A stretch of 64,000 bases of DNA from Branchiostoma belcheri (taxonomy: Eukaryota; Chordata; Leptocardii; Amphioxiformes; Branchiostomatidae), in the NCBI RefSeq assembly GCF_001625305.1, contig NW_017802379.1, positions 11,272,271-11,336,270 on the forward strand, written 5' to 3'. How positions within the stretch are numbered: position 1 is the stretch's first letter; each line of letters starts with the position of its first letter. The notes below the pieces were generated by a model. It was not told the DNA's origin and ran no database searches. It saw only the letters and a program-made list of their open reading frames with translations. The position numbers and the translations under genes are program-made. Positions 1 through 15,100 of this stretch are shown here, piece after piece.

Positions 1-30
1 TAACCAAGAAATTAAATTAATGTGGATTGA
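1..30 (+). mobile_element. Right-end fragment of the Harbinger-type MITE
   Basis: The first bases resemble the right terminal repeat of the MITE seen whole elsewhere in the window (ACCAAGAAATTAAATT followed by GTGG). The rest of the copy would lie left of the window. Low certainty because only about 25 bases are visible. Confidence 0.45.
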
Positions 31-123
31 GTCAGGTACAAGAAAAATGTATATACATGTAACTTGTTTTGCTACTGAAAATCTGTTATTGCTACCAAAA
101 CACAAATTATAAAATGTGAAGAC

Positions 124-3100
124 TAACAGTTCTATGGCTTCCTCATATTTCTGCTTGATCTGTAGTATCTTCACTTTCATAGTGACAGCCTTCAGATAGT
201 CTGGCTTGATGGACAGTGCTCGGTCTAGTGTGCTTTTTGCCTGTAAACAAACAAACAAACAATATGGAGGATTAACAAGCATCATAAAAGGTAAATATTA
301 AAACATAAGAACTATAACCATACACTAGAGCAAGAAATATCACTTGAATACTAGTATGCAGGTTTGTTCTTATTATGCATGATACTTCTTAAAGTCTGAG
401 TAGTTTGTATTCAAATTTCTGAAAGCGGTGCATGCGGTTAGGGCAAAACGCGTTCGAATTATTCTATGGAACAATAAGCCCGGGCCTTACCGTAAAGAAC
501 ACTTAAGCTTGTATCGAACGTAATTGCAGCCCAGGTATGACATAAAATATTTTGATTTTTTAAAATATTTTGAAATTGCAACAGTGCAATACACGCGGAA
601 CAGAGGCAGCTGTTGCTGGTGTTGTGTCCCGCACAAAGAAACGAACACTGGACACTCAGGCAATACTCATTTTTACTTGAGTCTAGTGGGGAAAGTCGTG
701 TAAAGTGCCTTTCCCAAGGGCACAAGATCGGTGGCAAGTCAGCACTCGAACCCGGGACCTCTTGAAATTTCCGAGTCACGCACTCTGCCGTTGCGTCACA
801 CGACCCCACTATATATATTACGGGTTTCGCGCAGGTGCAGCGCATTTTGCCGACATGCTGGTTAGGGGGAGTTCGGCAATGTCTGGGAGGCTAAGGTTAA
901 CCTGGATACAACCTCTATTTATGGAGACTAAATATGATCAGGAAAAAAATCTGCAAGGCAATGATAATGTGTAATTTTAACAAGTACATGTGTGGGTTTA
1001 TCATCTGATCAAGGGCTTAGTTTAAGTCAGGGTACAAAATATTTTTTTGAACCAGGTTGCTCAGAGGGCCAGCCTAAATTTTAGTGGTCAGTGGCCATTG
1101 GACCACCTTTAATTTGGAGGTCTGAAAGTATTGAAAGAAGCATCAATGTCCCAGTACTGTACCTGAAAAGACTAACTTACACTCAGGTACAAAAAAGAAT
1201 GTATACGACTTGTTTTGCTACTGAAAATCTGTTATTGCTACCAAAACACAAATTAGGAAACCTACATGTACGGCAAAAATTAGGTTGCCCATCAGAATTT
1301 TAGGTTGCCCCACCTATAAGTTACTATAGACTGTACTTTCCTCAAATGAAGTAATGTTACATACATAAGCCTTTGACAATATTTCTAACAGCCTTTAGTT
1401 AACTGATACTAATAGCCATTAATACCTAAAATTAAAATCTGCCGGATACAGTGGTGCAAGCCAAGTGGGCATGATTTGGAGGGGGGGGGGGCATTCTTAA
1501 AATTCAGGTAGCACACTGGGCTACCTAGGTTCAAAAATAGGTTGCCCCAAGTAAAATTTGGTTGCCCGGGGCAACTACTGGGCAACCAGGTATTTTGCAC
1601 GCTGGTTTAAGCCAAAGGTCACAGCAAGTAATTCTATTTATGTAATGGATAAAATCAGTGCACACAATAATTTTTGACACTAATTCAAAAAAAATTGCTG
1701 CCCTCCGACTGTAGTCAACATAAATTGAGCATTTATATATGCAAGAAGTAAACATCTGTTTTGTATTCAACTTGCATCTGTGATTAAAATAGCATGGTAT
1801 ATACACAAAGACCACTACAAAAACCAGCACGTCGGCAGAACGTACTGCACCTGCGTGAAATCCGTAATGTATTACACATAGCAATTCGGCAGAACGTCTC
1901 ATATAAGATTGTATTTGTGCATATTAAGGTTAACACTCCGTCTGTAGTTTCCAAATGTTATGTAGGAAAAGATATCCTCTGCAACAGGCAAAATTCTGAT
2001 GCAACGTTGACCAAAAATCCAACGAAAACGGCGAAAAATCAGGGTTCTGCGCAGGCGCACTACGTTCTGCCGACGTGCTACAAAAACCCATACTTGCAGG
2101 TGTGTATTAAGCAAAGATTACTAGGTGCTCCACATGCCCTGAGGCACTCTCTCTCACTCGACTACCGGGGTAATTGCATAATTGGCTGCAAGACACTGAC
2201 AAAAAGGGGCTTCTGAGATAAGAGAGGCTACCCCAGATACAATGTATATGAGGGCCTGCAAGGGGGGTAGTGATTACGAATTACCCAAAATTTTCGCCGC
2301 CTATTACGAATTACGTTCAAGTTTCAGAGCTGATTACTTAAAATCGGGGGAGCCGTTACAAATTCGGATGGCACCCAGGCTAACCCTGGATGCTAAACGC
2401 TGTCATTTGTGGTATCTTTTACATGTGTTACTGCCCTATTTGGTCATTGTCTATTAAACTAGGTAAGGACACTTTAATGACAGTACCTGTATTGTTTCTG
2501 CACTCTGTTTGACACCTTATCAATTAAAAATCATTCCGCTCCAATTCTCAAATAATTGCACAAATCTGGTCTGTCCACATGCATGATTTAACATTTGGGA
2601 CAAATTTAAAATTGTGCTTTTAAAACTTTTTTCTGTAGTCGTATTATTTTACTTTTATTTTCAAATGTCATATTTAAATACATCTATAGATATAAGATGT
2701 ATGTTGCTGTGAAGAGGTTACCACAAAAGCCGTGAAAACAAAAAGAAGTACAATAATTGGTCAAATCAAATCAAATCATTACAACGTGTACATGTATATG
2801 GACTGATCCAACAATCACAGATATGCTTCAAAATTCCAAAAAAATATGCGAATGCAAAAAATATATGCCTCTGCTAATTTCAAACATATGACGATTATTA
2901 TTGTGTAATTAGTCATTAAAACTATATCAATATCTCTGTGTGAAAAACTTAATAAATATATGGGGCATTATGACTATGTAACATTTTTGCACCCAAAATT
3001 AAAATATTAATATGAATAAAAATATTTGTGTGATATCATTGTAGATTACATCTACTTCAAATTTTTAAAAAAAATTATAGTTGGCGATAAAACAGCCCAT

Positions 3101-6100
3101 ATATATGAGGCCTTCTTAATTTGTGGTGACACCACAAACTACCAGAATGTAAACAAAACATGGCTGACAGCTGTGTTTTAAACATGTCTCATATTTGCCA
3201 AAAGGCATCAGATTTTGAATGACAGTTTTTTGAATGACCGTTATTTGCAATTGAGTAGGGTTCATTCAACTTACTTTGTAAAGACATGACCAGAAAGTTA
3301 ATTTTTTTCTATCGTTACCAAGTCACGAAATACAGCTTTACATGTATATATAATGGTATCGCCTGATAAGTCTAACAGGTTTTTCAGCCCATATGAAGCC
3401 TACTTAATTTATGGTGACACCACAAACTATCAGAATGTAAATAAAACATGGCTGACATGTACAGCTGTGTTTTGAACACGTCTCATATTTGCCATAAGGC
3501 CACAGCAATTTAATTTCTTGGTTAACGGATTCGCCGCTTCATTTTTTCTGATTTGCAAATAAAAAAATAAAAATAAAATAAAATAAAAATTCAGAATCAA
3601 GTGCAAAATGCTCATATTTTGCCCTTAACAGTTGAAAACAGTCCTTTTCTTACTACTTGTTACAGTCATTCCATCTTCCAATGCAGTGGCATCATTAAAA
3701 GTTCAAAATTCATTGTTTAAATTTCTAACCAGCCTGGTGTGTTGACGTCATGGCTCCTATCGTACCATTTTGGGCCATAATAGGATGCCTAGGCCTGTTT
3801 TTATTTTTAATTTTTTTTCGCCCGCCCGCTCCATTATTTTTCTAGAAAAATCCGTTAACCAAGAAATTAAATTGGTGTGGCCTAAGGCATGAGATTTTGG
3901 TACCTTCACTTCCTGAATGACAGTTATCTGCAATGGAGTAGGGTTCATTCAACTTATTTTGTAAAGATATGACCAGAAAGTTGATTTCTTTGTATCATCT
4001 TAAGTCACAAAATACAGCTTTAATATATATTTTATATATTTTATTTGACCAGAAAGTTGATTTTTAAAAATCATATTATTAGGCCACACCAATTTAATTT
4101 GTTGCTTCTCGGATCCCCCTGTTAATTTTTTTCTGAATTGCCAAAAAATGAAGAAAAAAAATTGTTCTAAATTTACTGCAAAATGCTTAATGAAAGACAT
4201 ATTTTGGCCCCAATGGTTGAAGAAAGTCGTTTTCATCCCAGTTCTTAAAGTTTTTCAATGTAAGAAAGCGATTTTGTTTCATTGAAAGTTCAAAATCTAT
4301 TGTTTTGATTATAAACCAGCCTGGTATGTTCACTTCATGGCTTATATAACATGGCTTTCCTTGGCCTGTTTTTTTTTTTTTCCCTGTCGCTTAATATTTT
4401 CTCTGAAAAAATCTGAGAAACATCAAATTAAATTAGCGTGGCCTTAACACAAAACACAGCTTCATATAATGGTATCACCTGACTGATAAGTTAAACAGGT
4501 TTTTCCTGTTTTAGTCTGTTAGGTACAGTCAGCGGAACAAAAAATCAGCATAATTACTGGTCAGTCACAGGTCACATTACAGGCCTCATGCAACATCTGC
4601 AGGGAGCTGGACTTATTCTTCCAGATTGAGAAATTACAACTGAAGAAAACAGTTCAAGGAACTGAGTTTATTCCTTCAAGAAAGGCTGTCAATCGACAGA
4701 GATCCCGCAAACCTACAACTTATATATAAGAAGACACCTTGAAAGATCCTTGAAGAAGCAATCATCTCGAGATTCATTCAACCGTGAGGCAAGTCCTTAA
4801 GGTAAAAGTGCCAGTTTCTCGAGTCTTGGGATTTTTTTGCACGTTTCCAGCGAATCTACACATCCTTGAGAAGACATTTTCAAGGCTCTTCAAGAGGCAA
4901 TTATCTGCAAGAAAAGATTCTTTCGACTGTAATATATATAACTGACGACTTCTAAAGGACAAAGAGACAGTTTCTTTTGAAGACTCGGGATTGTTTGGCC
5001 TTCATTTGTACATGGCACCAGAACTCGGAAAAAGACATTCGAAGAGTGCAAATAAGGTACTGTATACATGTATGTGGCTGCATTGAACTTAAAATTTATG
5101 CCTCTAACAATTATATTCATGTGGTGATAAAGTGGTTCAAAGAGACCAAATCTAAGTTATATTGACGAAGAAGACCCTGATTTTGGGACTGACATCAAAC
5201 TCTATGTCTGGGCCATTCTTAACGCCAAGGAGAAAGCTGTAAGGAACTCTGTCAGAACTGTGACTTGACAAATGCCATTTAAAGCATCTAGAATGTTTCC
5301 CCAGTCAAGAATCGAGCAGCTACCACTCCTACAACAAGAACACATCATCAATGCCTCAGGGGATGCAGGCACAGAAAGCGTGACTGTCCACTTCAGGCAG
5401 ACAACAACAGAGCAAGATCCACTCCTTCTCCACACAGAAACTGTCGAATTAAATACTGAAGACGAGACCATTCCCAGCCCAGAGTCCAGCATGGAAGAGG
5501 AGCCTGAACCGGCCCCTAACGTAACCGGTGTGGTTCTAGTTGTAGTAAGCACTGCTGTGTTTGCCTTGGCAGAAAGCTGCTTCGGATTGTGTACAGCGGC
5601 GGGCGTCCAAACCTCGCACCTTCTGCTGTTCCGAAGCGTTTGCCTGTTCACGATCAACCTCGGTGCGATGGCGTTCGTAGCAGTTGGCAAATCGTGCGGG
5701 CTCAAAGTTGCGCAGCCGTCATTTGCACGAATGAAATCAAGGCTACCAATTCTAATCTTAGTAGGGATGGCAACGACAGTTACTACTGTTATCACACCTA
5801 TGTCCTACCTCTTTGATATTCCAATCGAAGCCTATCAGGGGTCGATCTATGCCTTGGCACCTGCTTATACCACTGCAATTGCCTACTGCTTGCTTAGCGA
5901 GAGCTTTTCCCACGAAAAATTCTGGGCCATGGCAGTCAGTGTTTGTGGCAGTATGCTGTATGTAATCAGCGTGCCAAAGCCCAAGAGTGGGCCCCATACA
6001 TCGATGGCGATATATTTAGTAGCTCTCTTCCTTTCTCCGCTACTTTCGGCTGCATTTGTCAGTGCTCGCGGCCTACTGAAGAAAAACCTGCACCCCATCA

Positions 6101-9100
6101 CGTTGGTGTTCGCTGTTCAGTTGTGCAGCATTCTGTATTTAGTACCTTTCGATTCCAAATTTGTGTACGAAGTGCTAAGTTACGGGAATGTTCCTGAGTA
6201 CGGTACGGATGTATGGATGGCTGTGATTGGTCACGTTATTTGTTACAGCACTGCCAGCTATTTGCTCTACTTTGGTCTGAAGTATGAAAAAGCTGGCATC
6301 GTGCAGATTTTGCTGACTGCGACCATTCCCTTTTCCTTGCTACTAAACTTTGTCATGTTTGGCAGGGTGCCATTCCCATCAGAGGGGATAGGGGGAGCTT
6401 TAGCAGCAGTAGGTGTGGCAGCACTGGTGATCATGACTTGTTTTGAGAACAAACTGTGTAATGGTATTAATTGTTGTTATCAAGTTGAGAGTAAAGACTA
6501 GAACTGATTATAATACATCAATGAGTTTCTTTGCTGGCCTTGTTTCACATTTGAAGTCTTTGGAGCGTGTCATCCATTAAAATTTACCTGCCGTAGCCTA
6601 AAACCTGGGGAAAAATAAACATTAGGCCACACCAATTTAATTTGTTGCTTCTCACAGACTTTTTCAGAAAAAATCAGGTGAGACAGGGCAAAAAAAAAAA
6701 ACAAAAAAAAAAACAGGCCAAGGCACCCCATGATACCCGGAAATGTTACAATATGAGCCATGACGTGAACATGCCAGGCTGGTTTATAATCAAAACAATA
6801 ATATTTTGAACTTTTAATGAAACATTGAAAAGCATTGGAAAACTTAAGAACTCAGAAGAAAAGGCCTTTTTTCAACTGTTGGGGCCAAAATATGTCTTTC
6901 GTTGAGCATTTTGTAGTTAATTTAGAACTGTACAAAAAATTTTTGAAATTTTTTTTGCCATATCAGAAAAAAATGGGCAGGGCGATTCGAGAAGCAACAA
7001 ATAAGATTGGTGTGGCCTTAACCTTGTTTGTAAAGATGCATGTTCATGACCACAGTTTTATACATACCTTGTCTTGTGAGGGAGGATCTTCCATCAAAAC
7101 TGAGGCATATAACTGAAAAAAATGGAGAAAACATGAATCATTTACTAGTGTTATTGTTGTGAAAATTATGGTGTGTATCAGAAAATATTGTTATTTACCC
7201 TGGTGTTGATGTTGTTTAATAACAGTATACAGTAACAATAATTATCAGAAAATATTGTTCTAACTTTACCCTGGTACTATTGTTATAAGAAATGACAGTG
7301 TTTTCAGAAAATAATGTTACTTCTATCTTTACCCTGGTGTTATTGTATACATGTAAATATGACAATGTGTATCAGAAAATGTTGTTCTATCTTTACCCTG
7401 GTGTTATCATTATAAAAATGAAAGTTTGTATTCAGAGAATATTGTTCTATATATTTATGCTGGTAATATTGTTGTGAAAATGAAGGTGTGTATCATAAAA
7501 TAATGTTATTACCCTGGTGTTGATGTTGTTAAAACAACAGTATACTGTAATACAGTATGTATATCAGAACATACAGCATTCTATCTTTACCCTTGTGTTA
7601 TTGCTGTAAAGACAACAGTGTGTAAATATTGTTCAATCTTTACCCTGATTAGGCCACACCAATTTAATTTGTTGGTTCTCGGATTCGCCTCTTCGTTTTT
7701 TTCTGATTTGCAAAAAAAAAAAAATTTGATTCTGGTCCTGAATCAACTGAAAAATGCTCATGTTTTGCCCCCCAACAGTTGAGGATAGTCCTTTTCTTCC
7801 TAGTTGTTACAGTTTTCCCATCTATCATTGCAGTGGTTTGATTAAAAGTTCAAAATTCAATGTTTAAATTTTAACCCAGCCTTTTGTGTTGACTTCATGG
7901 CTCATTTTGTAGCATTTTAGCCTATAATAGGATGCCTAGACCTGTTTTTATTTTTATTTTTTTTCGCCCTGTCGCTTCATATTTTTTCTGAAAAAATCCG
8001 AGAACCAACAAATTAAATTGGTGTGGCCTTATATATTTAAAAAAAAAAAAGGAAACCATTTATTTTTCCAATACTTACAGTAAGTGTGGAGGGTGTGTAT
8101 CCAAGAGTCTTGCAGGCATTCAGTGCCACACTGACAGCCTCTCTGTTTCTACCGTTAGAGAGATAACACTCTACCAGACCTGCAAAAGTACACATGTAGG
8201 CATACAATATGTATACATGTTTTGTATATTATGTACATGTACATAATATAAAAACATTATAGTGCTGTGTACCTAAACCCAATTTTAGGTTCAGGTCCGG
8301 ATTCAAGTCCAGAGGTTTAGGTTCAGTTCCGGACTTGTAAGTCTGCACCTAAACTCATGGCATGTACAAAACTGCATGTTGGCAACCTTGAAATGTTGTC
8401 TGCGCAAAACTTGTGCCACATAACATGGAGGCCGGTACTTGACAATGCCTGATGGCAATGTTTTTTTTCATTTTGCAGCACAGATTTTGCAATCTATGGA
8501 AGGTTGTAGGTGGTTTGGATGGAAAAAGGGGTATATATGTGACATGGTTTTTTTTGTAATATGTCCGGAATCAGTTCTTGACTTGAACATTTTTAAACAA
8601 GTCCAAAACCGGTCCAGCGAAATGGTACACAACACTATATGTACATGTAAAAGATGGTTATGTTACAAACTTTAAGGTGTTTAAAGGCATCCAATGCAAT
8701 TTTGAGCTGCAATTTCAGGGTAGCAAAATAAAAATATTCTGGGTGAAGAAATCTGTCTGATATTGTCTGACATTTACTGCCATTTCTTAGCATATTTTTG
8801 ACTGTCATCATTTTCGTACTTGTAGCATAACCAGAGAACAAGCTATGGGTCTGGAGTCCCTACATACTTTTGTTACTATTTAAACCAATAAATAGCTATT
8901 ACGAGTCTAGGGTATGGAACAAGCAACTGTAACTGCAACATACATGTACATGGTACTAGTTTTACTGGGTTTATATATTATATCGAATGTAGAATGATGT
9001 AAACTTTTGTACAATTGAAAGTACAAAGAAGGTAGAGAAAAAAAGTGACCTTCGTAAGACTCGAGTCGATCAGGCACCATGCGCATGACTTCTCTGTAGT

Positions 9101-12100
9101 GCAGGATGGCTTCTTGTGTCTTCTCTATCTGCTGCAAGGTGGAACCTGGGAGACAACAGAACTCACTCACCATGGGCTTTCAGCTAAGGCCACAGCATGA
9201 AACATGTACATATAAAATGGCCTGCCTTAGCTTGACACACGTGTATAGTATGTAGTTCTAAATTAACTTGTATGCCAGTCCTTGAGATTGACATTGGACT
9301 GTGTATTCCAAATTTTTTGGAAGTTTCAACACGTACAAAAGTTTGACCCAGTGTTGATGTCACACTTAAATAAAAGAAGCCACGTGACAAGCAGCACTGG
9401 GTCAGTCTACTAGGAGAATAGAGTGACTGGTTGAAAGCTCTAGGTCTAACCTTTTGTGGTGGATCTTAAATTTAACTCTAAACAATAAACTACCAATACA
9501 GATGAACTTTCATGATAATGTACCAAAAGCTCTCATTAAACTATAGTGTAGCCAATGAGATTAAAAAAAATAATAAAACATTCAAACTTCAAATCTAAAC
9601 AAGAAATTAAAGTGTCAGAAACATTATTTTTGATTTAAAAGAAAAAAAATCTATATTATAGTGGCCCATACCTTTCAGAAGAAGGGCCTGGACACTTTCT
9701 TGGTTAAGCTGGTATGCCTGGGAAGAATAACAAAATAATTTACATATAACACAACAGGCTACATGTACACATGCACTCATCAAAAAGGCTAAACTCTCAA
9801 GGGCATCCAAAGAAATTTTAGGGTGGCAAAGCAAAAATAATTTATTTGCTGACATTCTACTATTTACTTCTGTAATCATCATATATGTGGTGCACCCTCC
9901 AAAAATTTTGTGCACCCAATTTTTTAGGTTGGGTGCACCAGTGAACCTATTCCCAAAAATGAATTTCCAGCCATGATCAGTCATATTGACACTTTGCACA
10001 TTTCATATTTGAAGAGTAATCAAATAGCTATATAGCCTACAAATAAGTGTGGGGAGTCCTTTTATATTTTGGTACCACAAATAAAAAATAGTAGCTACAC
10101 ATGTAGAAGCAGCCTATGATAGATAATTATACATGTGTACAATCATGTACATGTATATGTAACAATCTACTGCGACTTTTGAAAAAGAGCAGGGGCATGT
10201 CCCTGAGTAAGATGTTCCAAATTCTACAGTCTCATATTAGCCTCATGGATTTAAGTCAATTTCCATAGCCTCATCACCTTTAATGATAATCCTTATTGGC
10301 TAGCTGTGCTAGTTAAGCAGCCTAGGTCGTATCTTCAGCCAAACAAACAAATATAAGTTAGAGTAATGAATAAAAATGTACTACTGATGTACTGTACCTT
10401 TGCTGCAAAGTAAATCGCTCGTGTGTGTCTCTTGACACATGCACAGTGGTACCCCAGTGTGATCCATGGTTCAGGCTGTCTGTCTGACACTTGGAACAGT
10501 GCTGTTCCCAACCTGGAAATGAAGGGTTTAAATTCATTCTACATCAAAATTCCTAGTTCCTGTCCCAGTTCATGGTGCTAACATAAATTTCAGGACAGCA
10601 ACAAATGTTAACCTTCACATGGTCTACCCCAAAAAACTACTGTACTATTCTCACTAAAAGACACATTCGTGGCAAGCACCTCCATCTTGCTACATGATGT
10701 AACCTATCATGACAGGGTGTCTGCTAACACACCAGTTACCATGGTGACAGACTTCTGGTCATTATCTCATGTGTTTGCAGAAGAAGAAGAAGCAGAAACT
10801 GAGCAAAAACAATGTTTCCTTCTGCAAATTTTAAAGTAAACTGAAATGTAGAAGAAGGCAATGTGCCATTATAGTTATTGTTGAAGAAATGTTGAAAGGG
10901 AAAATTATTTACTGTTGGAGTTCGTCTGCTTTGTTCTCCTTGGCCAGTAGTGATGCGTACAGGTCCATCCCCTTCAGGAGGTATGGGTCAAGCATGTGGA
11001 TCTGTAACATACAAGAACATGAAAAATGATTCAAGAAAAGCATCAAAGATATATAAAACAGTGTACAAAATACTTTTTTGAACCAGGTTGCCCAGTGGGC
11101 AACCTATGGCAAAAATTAGGTTGCCCATCAGAATTTTAGGTTGCCCCACCTATAAGTTACTACTTTCCTCAAATTAAGTAATGTTACGTACATAAGCCTT
11201 TTACAATATTTCTAACAGCCTTTAGTTAACTGATACTAGTAATAGCCATTAATACCTAAAATTAAAAAGCATCTGCCGGATGCAGTGGTGCAAACCAAAT
11301 GGGCATGCTTTGGGGGGGGGGGGTATTCTTAAAATTCAGGTAGCACACTTGGCAACCTACACGTAGGTTCAAAATAGGTTGCCCAAAGTAAAATTTGGTT
11401 GCCCGGGGCAACCAGGTATTTTGCACGCTGCTAATAAATGTATGTGTTTTACTGGTGTATTTTGAGCACTGCAGTAGTATGCATTATTCTACTTTGTCAA
11501 ATTATCATCTGGGGTTGAGGTACGGGGAAAAACGGACGTTAAGCTGTGCAGTGAGTGAGTGAGTGCAGATTGGAAAATGACACTACTCCATGAGAAAAAA
11601 AAAACACAACTCACCCTTTCAAACTTGGCAATAGCGTTCTTGTAGTCATTTGCCTTGTAGAAACTATCACCCAGGGCACCCAGGACTTCCAGGTTATCCC
11701 GCAACAATGTCTGTGGTCACACAACAAGGAAGTTTATGTTATAGTCAGACTCCCTCGCAAACCTAGGTAACACAGTGGAAACATACTAGAATGTGTTTCC
11801 CCTATGTTTCCACTGTGGGACTGAAGGAAACACACAGGAAACACACTGGAAACATATAGATAATCCGTGACCAACTTCTCCGCCCATGGAAACACAGGAG
11901 CTGTCACAGGATTCTGACTGGAGCAGAAAATCATTTCCAATGTGTTTCCTTCTCGCCAATTAGAGACTGTGTTTCCAGTGTGTTTCCTCTGTGTGTCTTG
12001 GTTTAAATTAATCACTCCTAGGAGCAGAGCCCAGCAGCATTTCTCAGAAACTGTGTTGCAATATCAGACAGACTCCAGCCCCTCACCTACATATATATAC

Positions 12101-15100
12101 AGAATGAAACAATGTCTCCAGTCTTCCAAATTTTTGCCTGTAGTTATATATACCTATACAAGGAATACAAGGGGCAGAATTTCAAGTACATTTGTAACTG
12201 TGTTCTATCACCAGTGTTCATGTGTTTCTAAACCTGTATCTGGATGGGTATGCATTGCCTTGAAAGAGAATTGGTCCTTCTAGTTCCTTAGAACACACAG
12301 TAAGGGACAAAAAAAGGATAGTCTGTATCATGTGACTTGTGTGACCACATGGTCAGGTGGTCTGTCATGGCACCACTACACAATTCATTCCTTCACTGTT
12401 CTGTCTATGCCTTGGCAGTGCATGGATAATTGATTTTTCACCCATAACAAGCCCCAGGGATAAGGCAGGAGTCTGCTGTCCTTAAGCTTTGCTGGGCTCT
12501 GCTCCTAGGAGTGATTAATTACCAGGACACACAGAGGAAACACACTAGAAACACAGTCTCTAATTGGCGAGAAGGAAACACATTGGAAATACTTCCACTA
12601 TACGTCCTCTGAAACAAACATTAGGGACCCTCTGAAGGGAGGGAAAAAGGAGAGGACACACAGAGGAAACATACCCTCTTCTGTCCAGAGTGTTTCCCCT
12701 GTGTTTCCCATGTATTTCGACTATGTGACCGAGGTTTGTGTCACAACATTCTTTTCACTTTTATTACCTCCATGAAAAATGGAGGTATTGTTTTTGGCGG
12801 CGTCTGTCTGTGTGTCTGTGTGTGTGTGTGTGTGTCTGTGTGTGTGTGTGTCTGTGTGTCTGTGTGTGTTTCCGCAACTTTGTAGTCAGCATAACTTCAT
12901 AACGCCTTTATGGATTGTCATGATATTTGGTATGCTGATAAGTCTTAGGAAGACAAAGGTCAAGGTCAAATATGGGCCTCCTGGTGGATGACCTTGGTAC
13001 TGCAGCAGAACTTCCGGTTTTTGTATCTTTTGTCCTGAACATGCTATGGTCTTGAATGACAGATAGCTTTTCCTGTCAGTAATAAGTGGTGTGGGTTTGG
13101 TCCCCCTAGCAGCTTGTTCAGGAACTGCAGGGGACTTTCGGGCGAAATCTTTGAAAGCCAATAAGTCTAGATAGGTACAGCGTATTTTCATCATTTTTGG
13201 TGTGTAGGTATCTGACAGAGAGATGTACATAATTAACTGCAAATTATGCAAATGAGGACTTTATTTGCATAATTAATGAGGAAATTCTATAATTACAGTG
13301 TTTTACATTATAGAACTTTCATACATGTAATGTATGAAACCTATGGCAGATGGAACATCAACAGATACTAATTATGCAAATGATGACCTAATCTGCATAA
13401 TTAATGTAAAAAATCTATGATTTCTCAATGGTGAATGATGGGAATGTCATACTTGGGACATCTTTAAGTTAATTAAAAGTTAACATCACGATGCATATAT
13501 TATGTTAATGCAGAGGTCATTTGCGTAATTAAAGAAGAAATTTACATTTACATATCAAGCCCATATTTCATGGAGGTATGAGATCTCGGAACTCTTGTTT
13601 TTTTTTGCTTTTACAAACTCTCACTTTCCAGGGCTCTAAAGTACCATTCCTAGCAGAGTTGGTACTTCTTTCCTTGGAATGTTGTGATTGTTGCGTTTTC
13701 CTGACCAAACCTAGCAAATACCCCAGCCTTTGGGGGGGGGGGGGTCACTCGCTGGCAAATTTTCTATCAGACACCTATCAAACATTTTTCCATTGTCATA
13801 CCCACCCTAGAAAAGACACATTTCAAGGCCAAATGTGCAAAATTTGGTGTCTCCTGACAAAAAATTGAAACAAAATCAATTCCAACATTATAATACTTCA
13901 TTTTTCGAAAACAGTGGACTAAGTCAATGCTCACAAAATGGGTTCAATTCTATTCTAGAGTAGATTGTAAAATTTGGAAGCCCGTGTGATAACTGTTAGA
14001 ACCCTGCATGATACCAATAGTGAACTTATCACACAGGTTGGAAAACCCAAATTGAACATTATCAGGGCCCAGGTACATTGTATTACTGTACTAATACATA
14101 CCCGTAATGGTAGGGTCCCTACCTTTTTATCCAGTGTGTTGAAGGTGTTAATGGCTCGACTGTAGTCCTTGGTGCTCAGGTAAGCATGGCCTTTGATCCA
14201 AGATGATAACCTTAATGGCAAGAGACATGGTCATGATCAGAGTCTAGAACATGTATTTTTCATAGGGACTTTTTCAAAGCAAATTTGCCATTATCATAAT
14301 TATCTTATACATCTGCAAAGGTTGAAATACCATCTGCAAATGTAGATTAGCGCAGGTTAAATTGGAGCTGTATTTCTGGTATTTCTACCTGCACCTAACC
14401 TGCACTGGTCCGTGTACTTGTATGTACTGGGTTTACATATTATTATTAATATACAATGTAGGTGTGTGAATATTTTGCTTCATCGACCGTCACCGCAATT
14501 GTTCAAAGAAATAAAAGAAATAAAAGAAATAATGGCATTGTGGTTTCTGAAGTCTGTGGTGGGAAACTTTTTTGCCAGAAATCTAAATGGAATTGGCCAG
14601 TTTGCAATTGATTTCGGCAGCATGACAGTAGTCTCTCAATGTAAAATGACACTGGCTGGGTATCATTAATTAAGCTAACTGGACAGTCTACTGTAAAATA
14701 GGTGGAGATTCTGCTGTATTTTTCATTGTCTTGTTACCATGCTTTTGGATAAGAAGAAAACTTGTCTAAGAAGACCATGTTTCCTCAGTACCTTGAGTGG
14801 TCATCTTAGACAAGTTTGACTGTACAGTGTACATCTATCATAATTCATATCACTGACCATTCTGAGTTTTGCAATCCCTGCACTCCAGCCATGGTCATCC
14901 CTGCAACTTCAGCCACCTTGACCCCCAGGGCCAGCAGACAGAGTATGGCCTCCAGAGAGAGTGGACACTGCCTCAGGACCTCTTTAAAACACGAGATGGC
15001 TGACCGCTCCATGCCAGCCTTCTGGTACAGCTTTCCCAGGGCCATGTTGACTTTAGCTGTCCGCTGTTTGGCTGGTACACTCTCCAACTAGACAGGACAA

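Noticed and set aside
5202-5795. 197-codon open frame antisense to the transporter
   Set aside because: It is the shadow of the real gene on the other strand; no domain, and the plus frame has clear membrane segments and homology.
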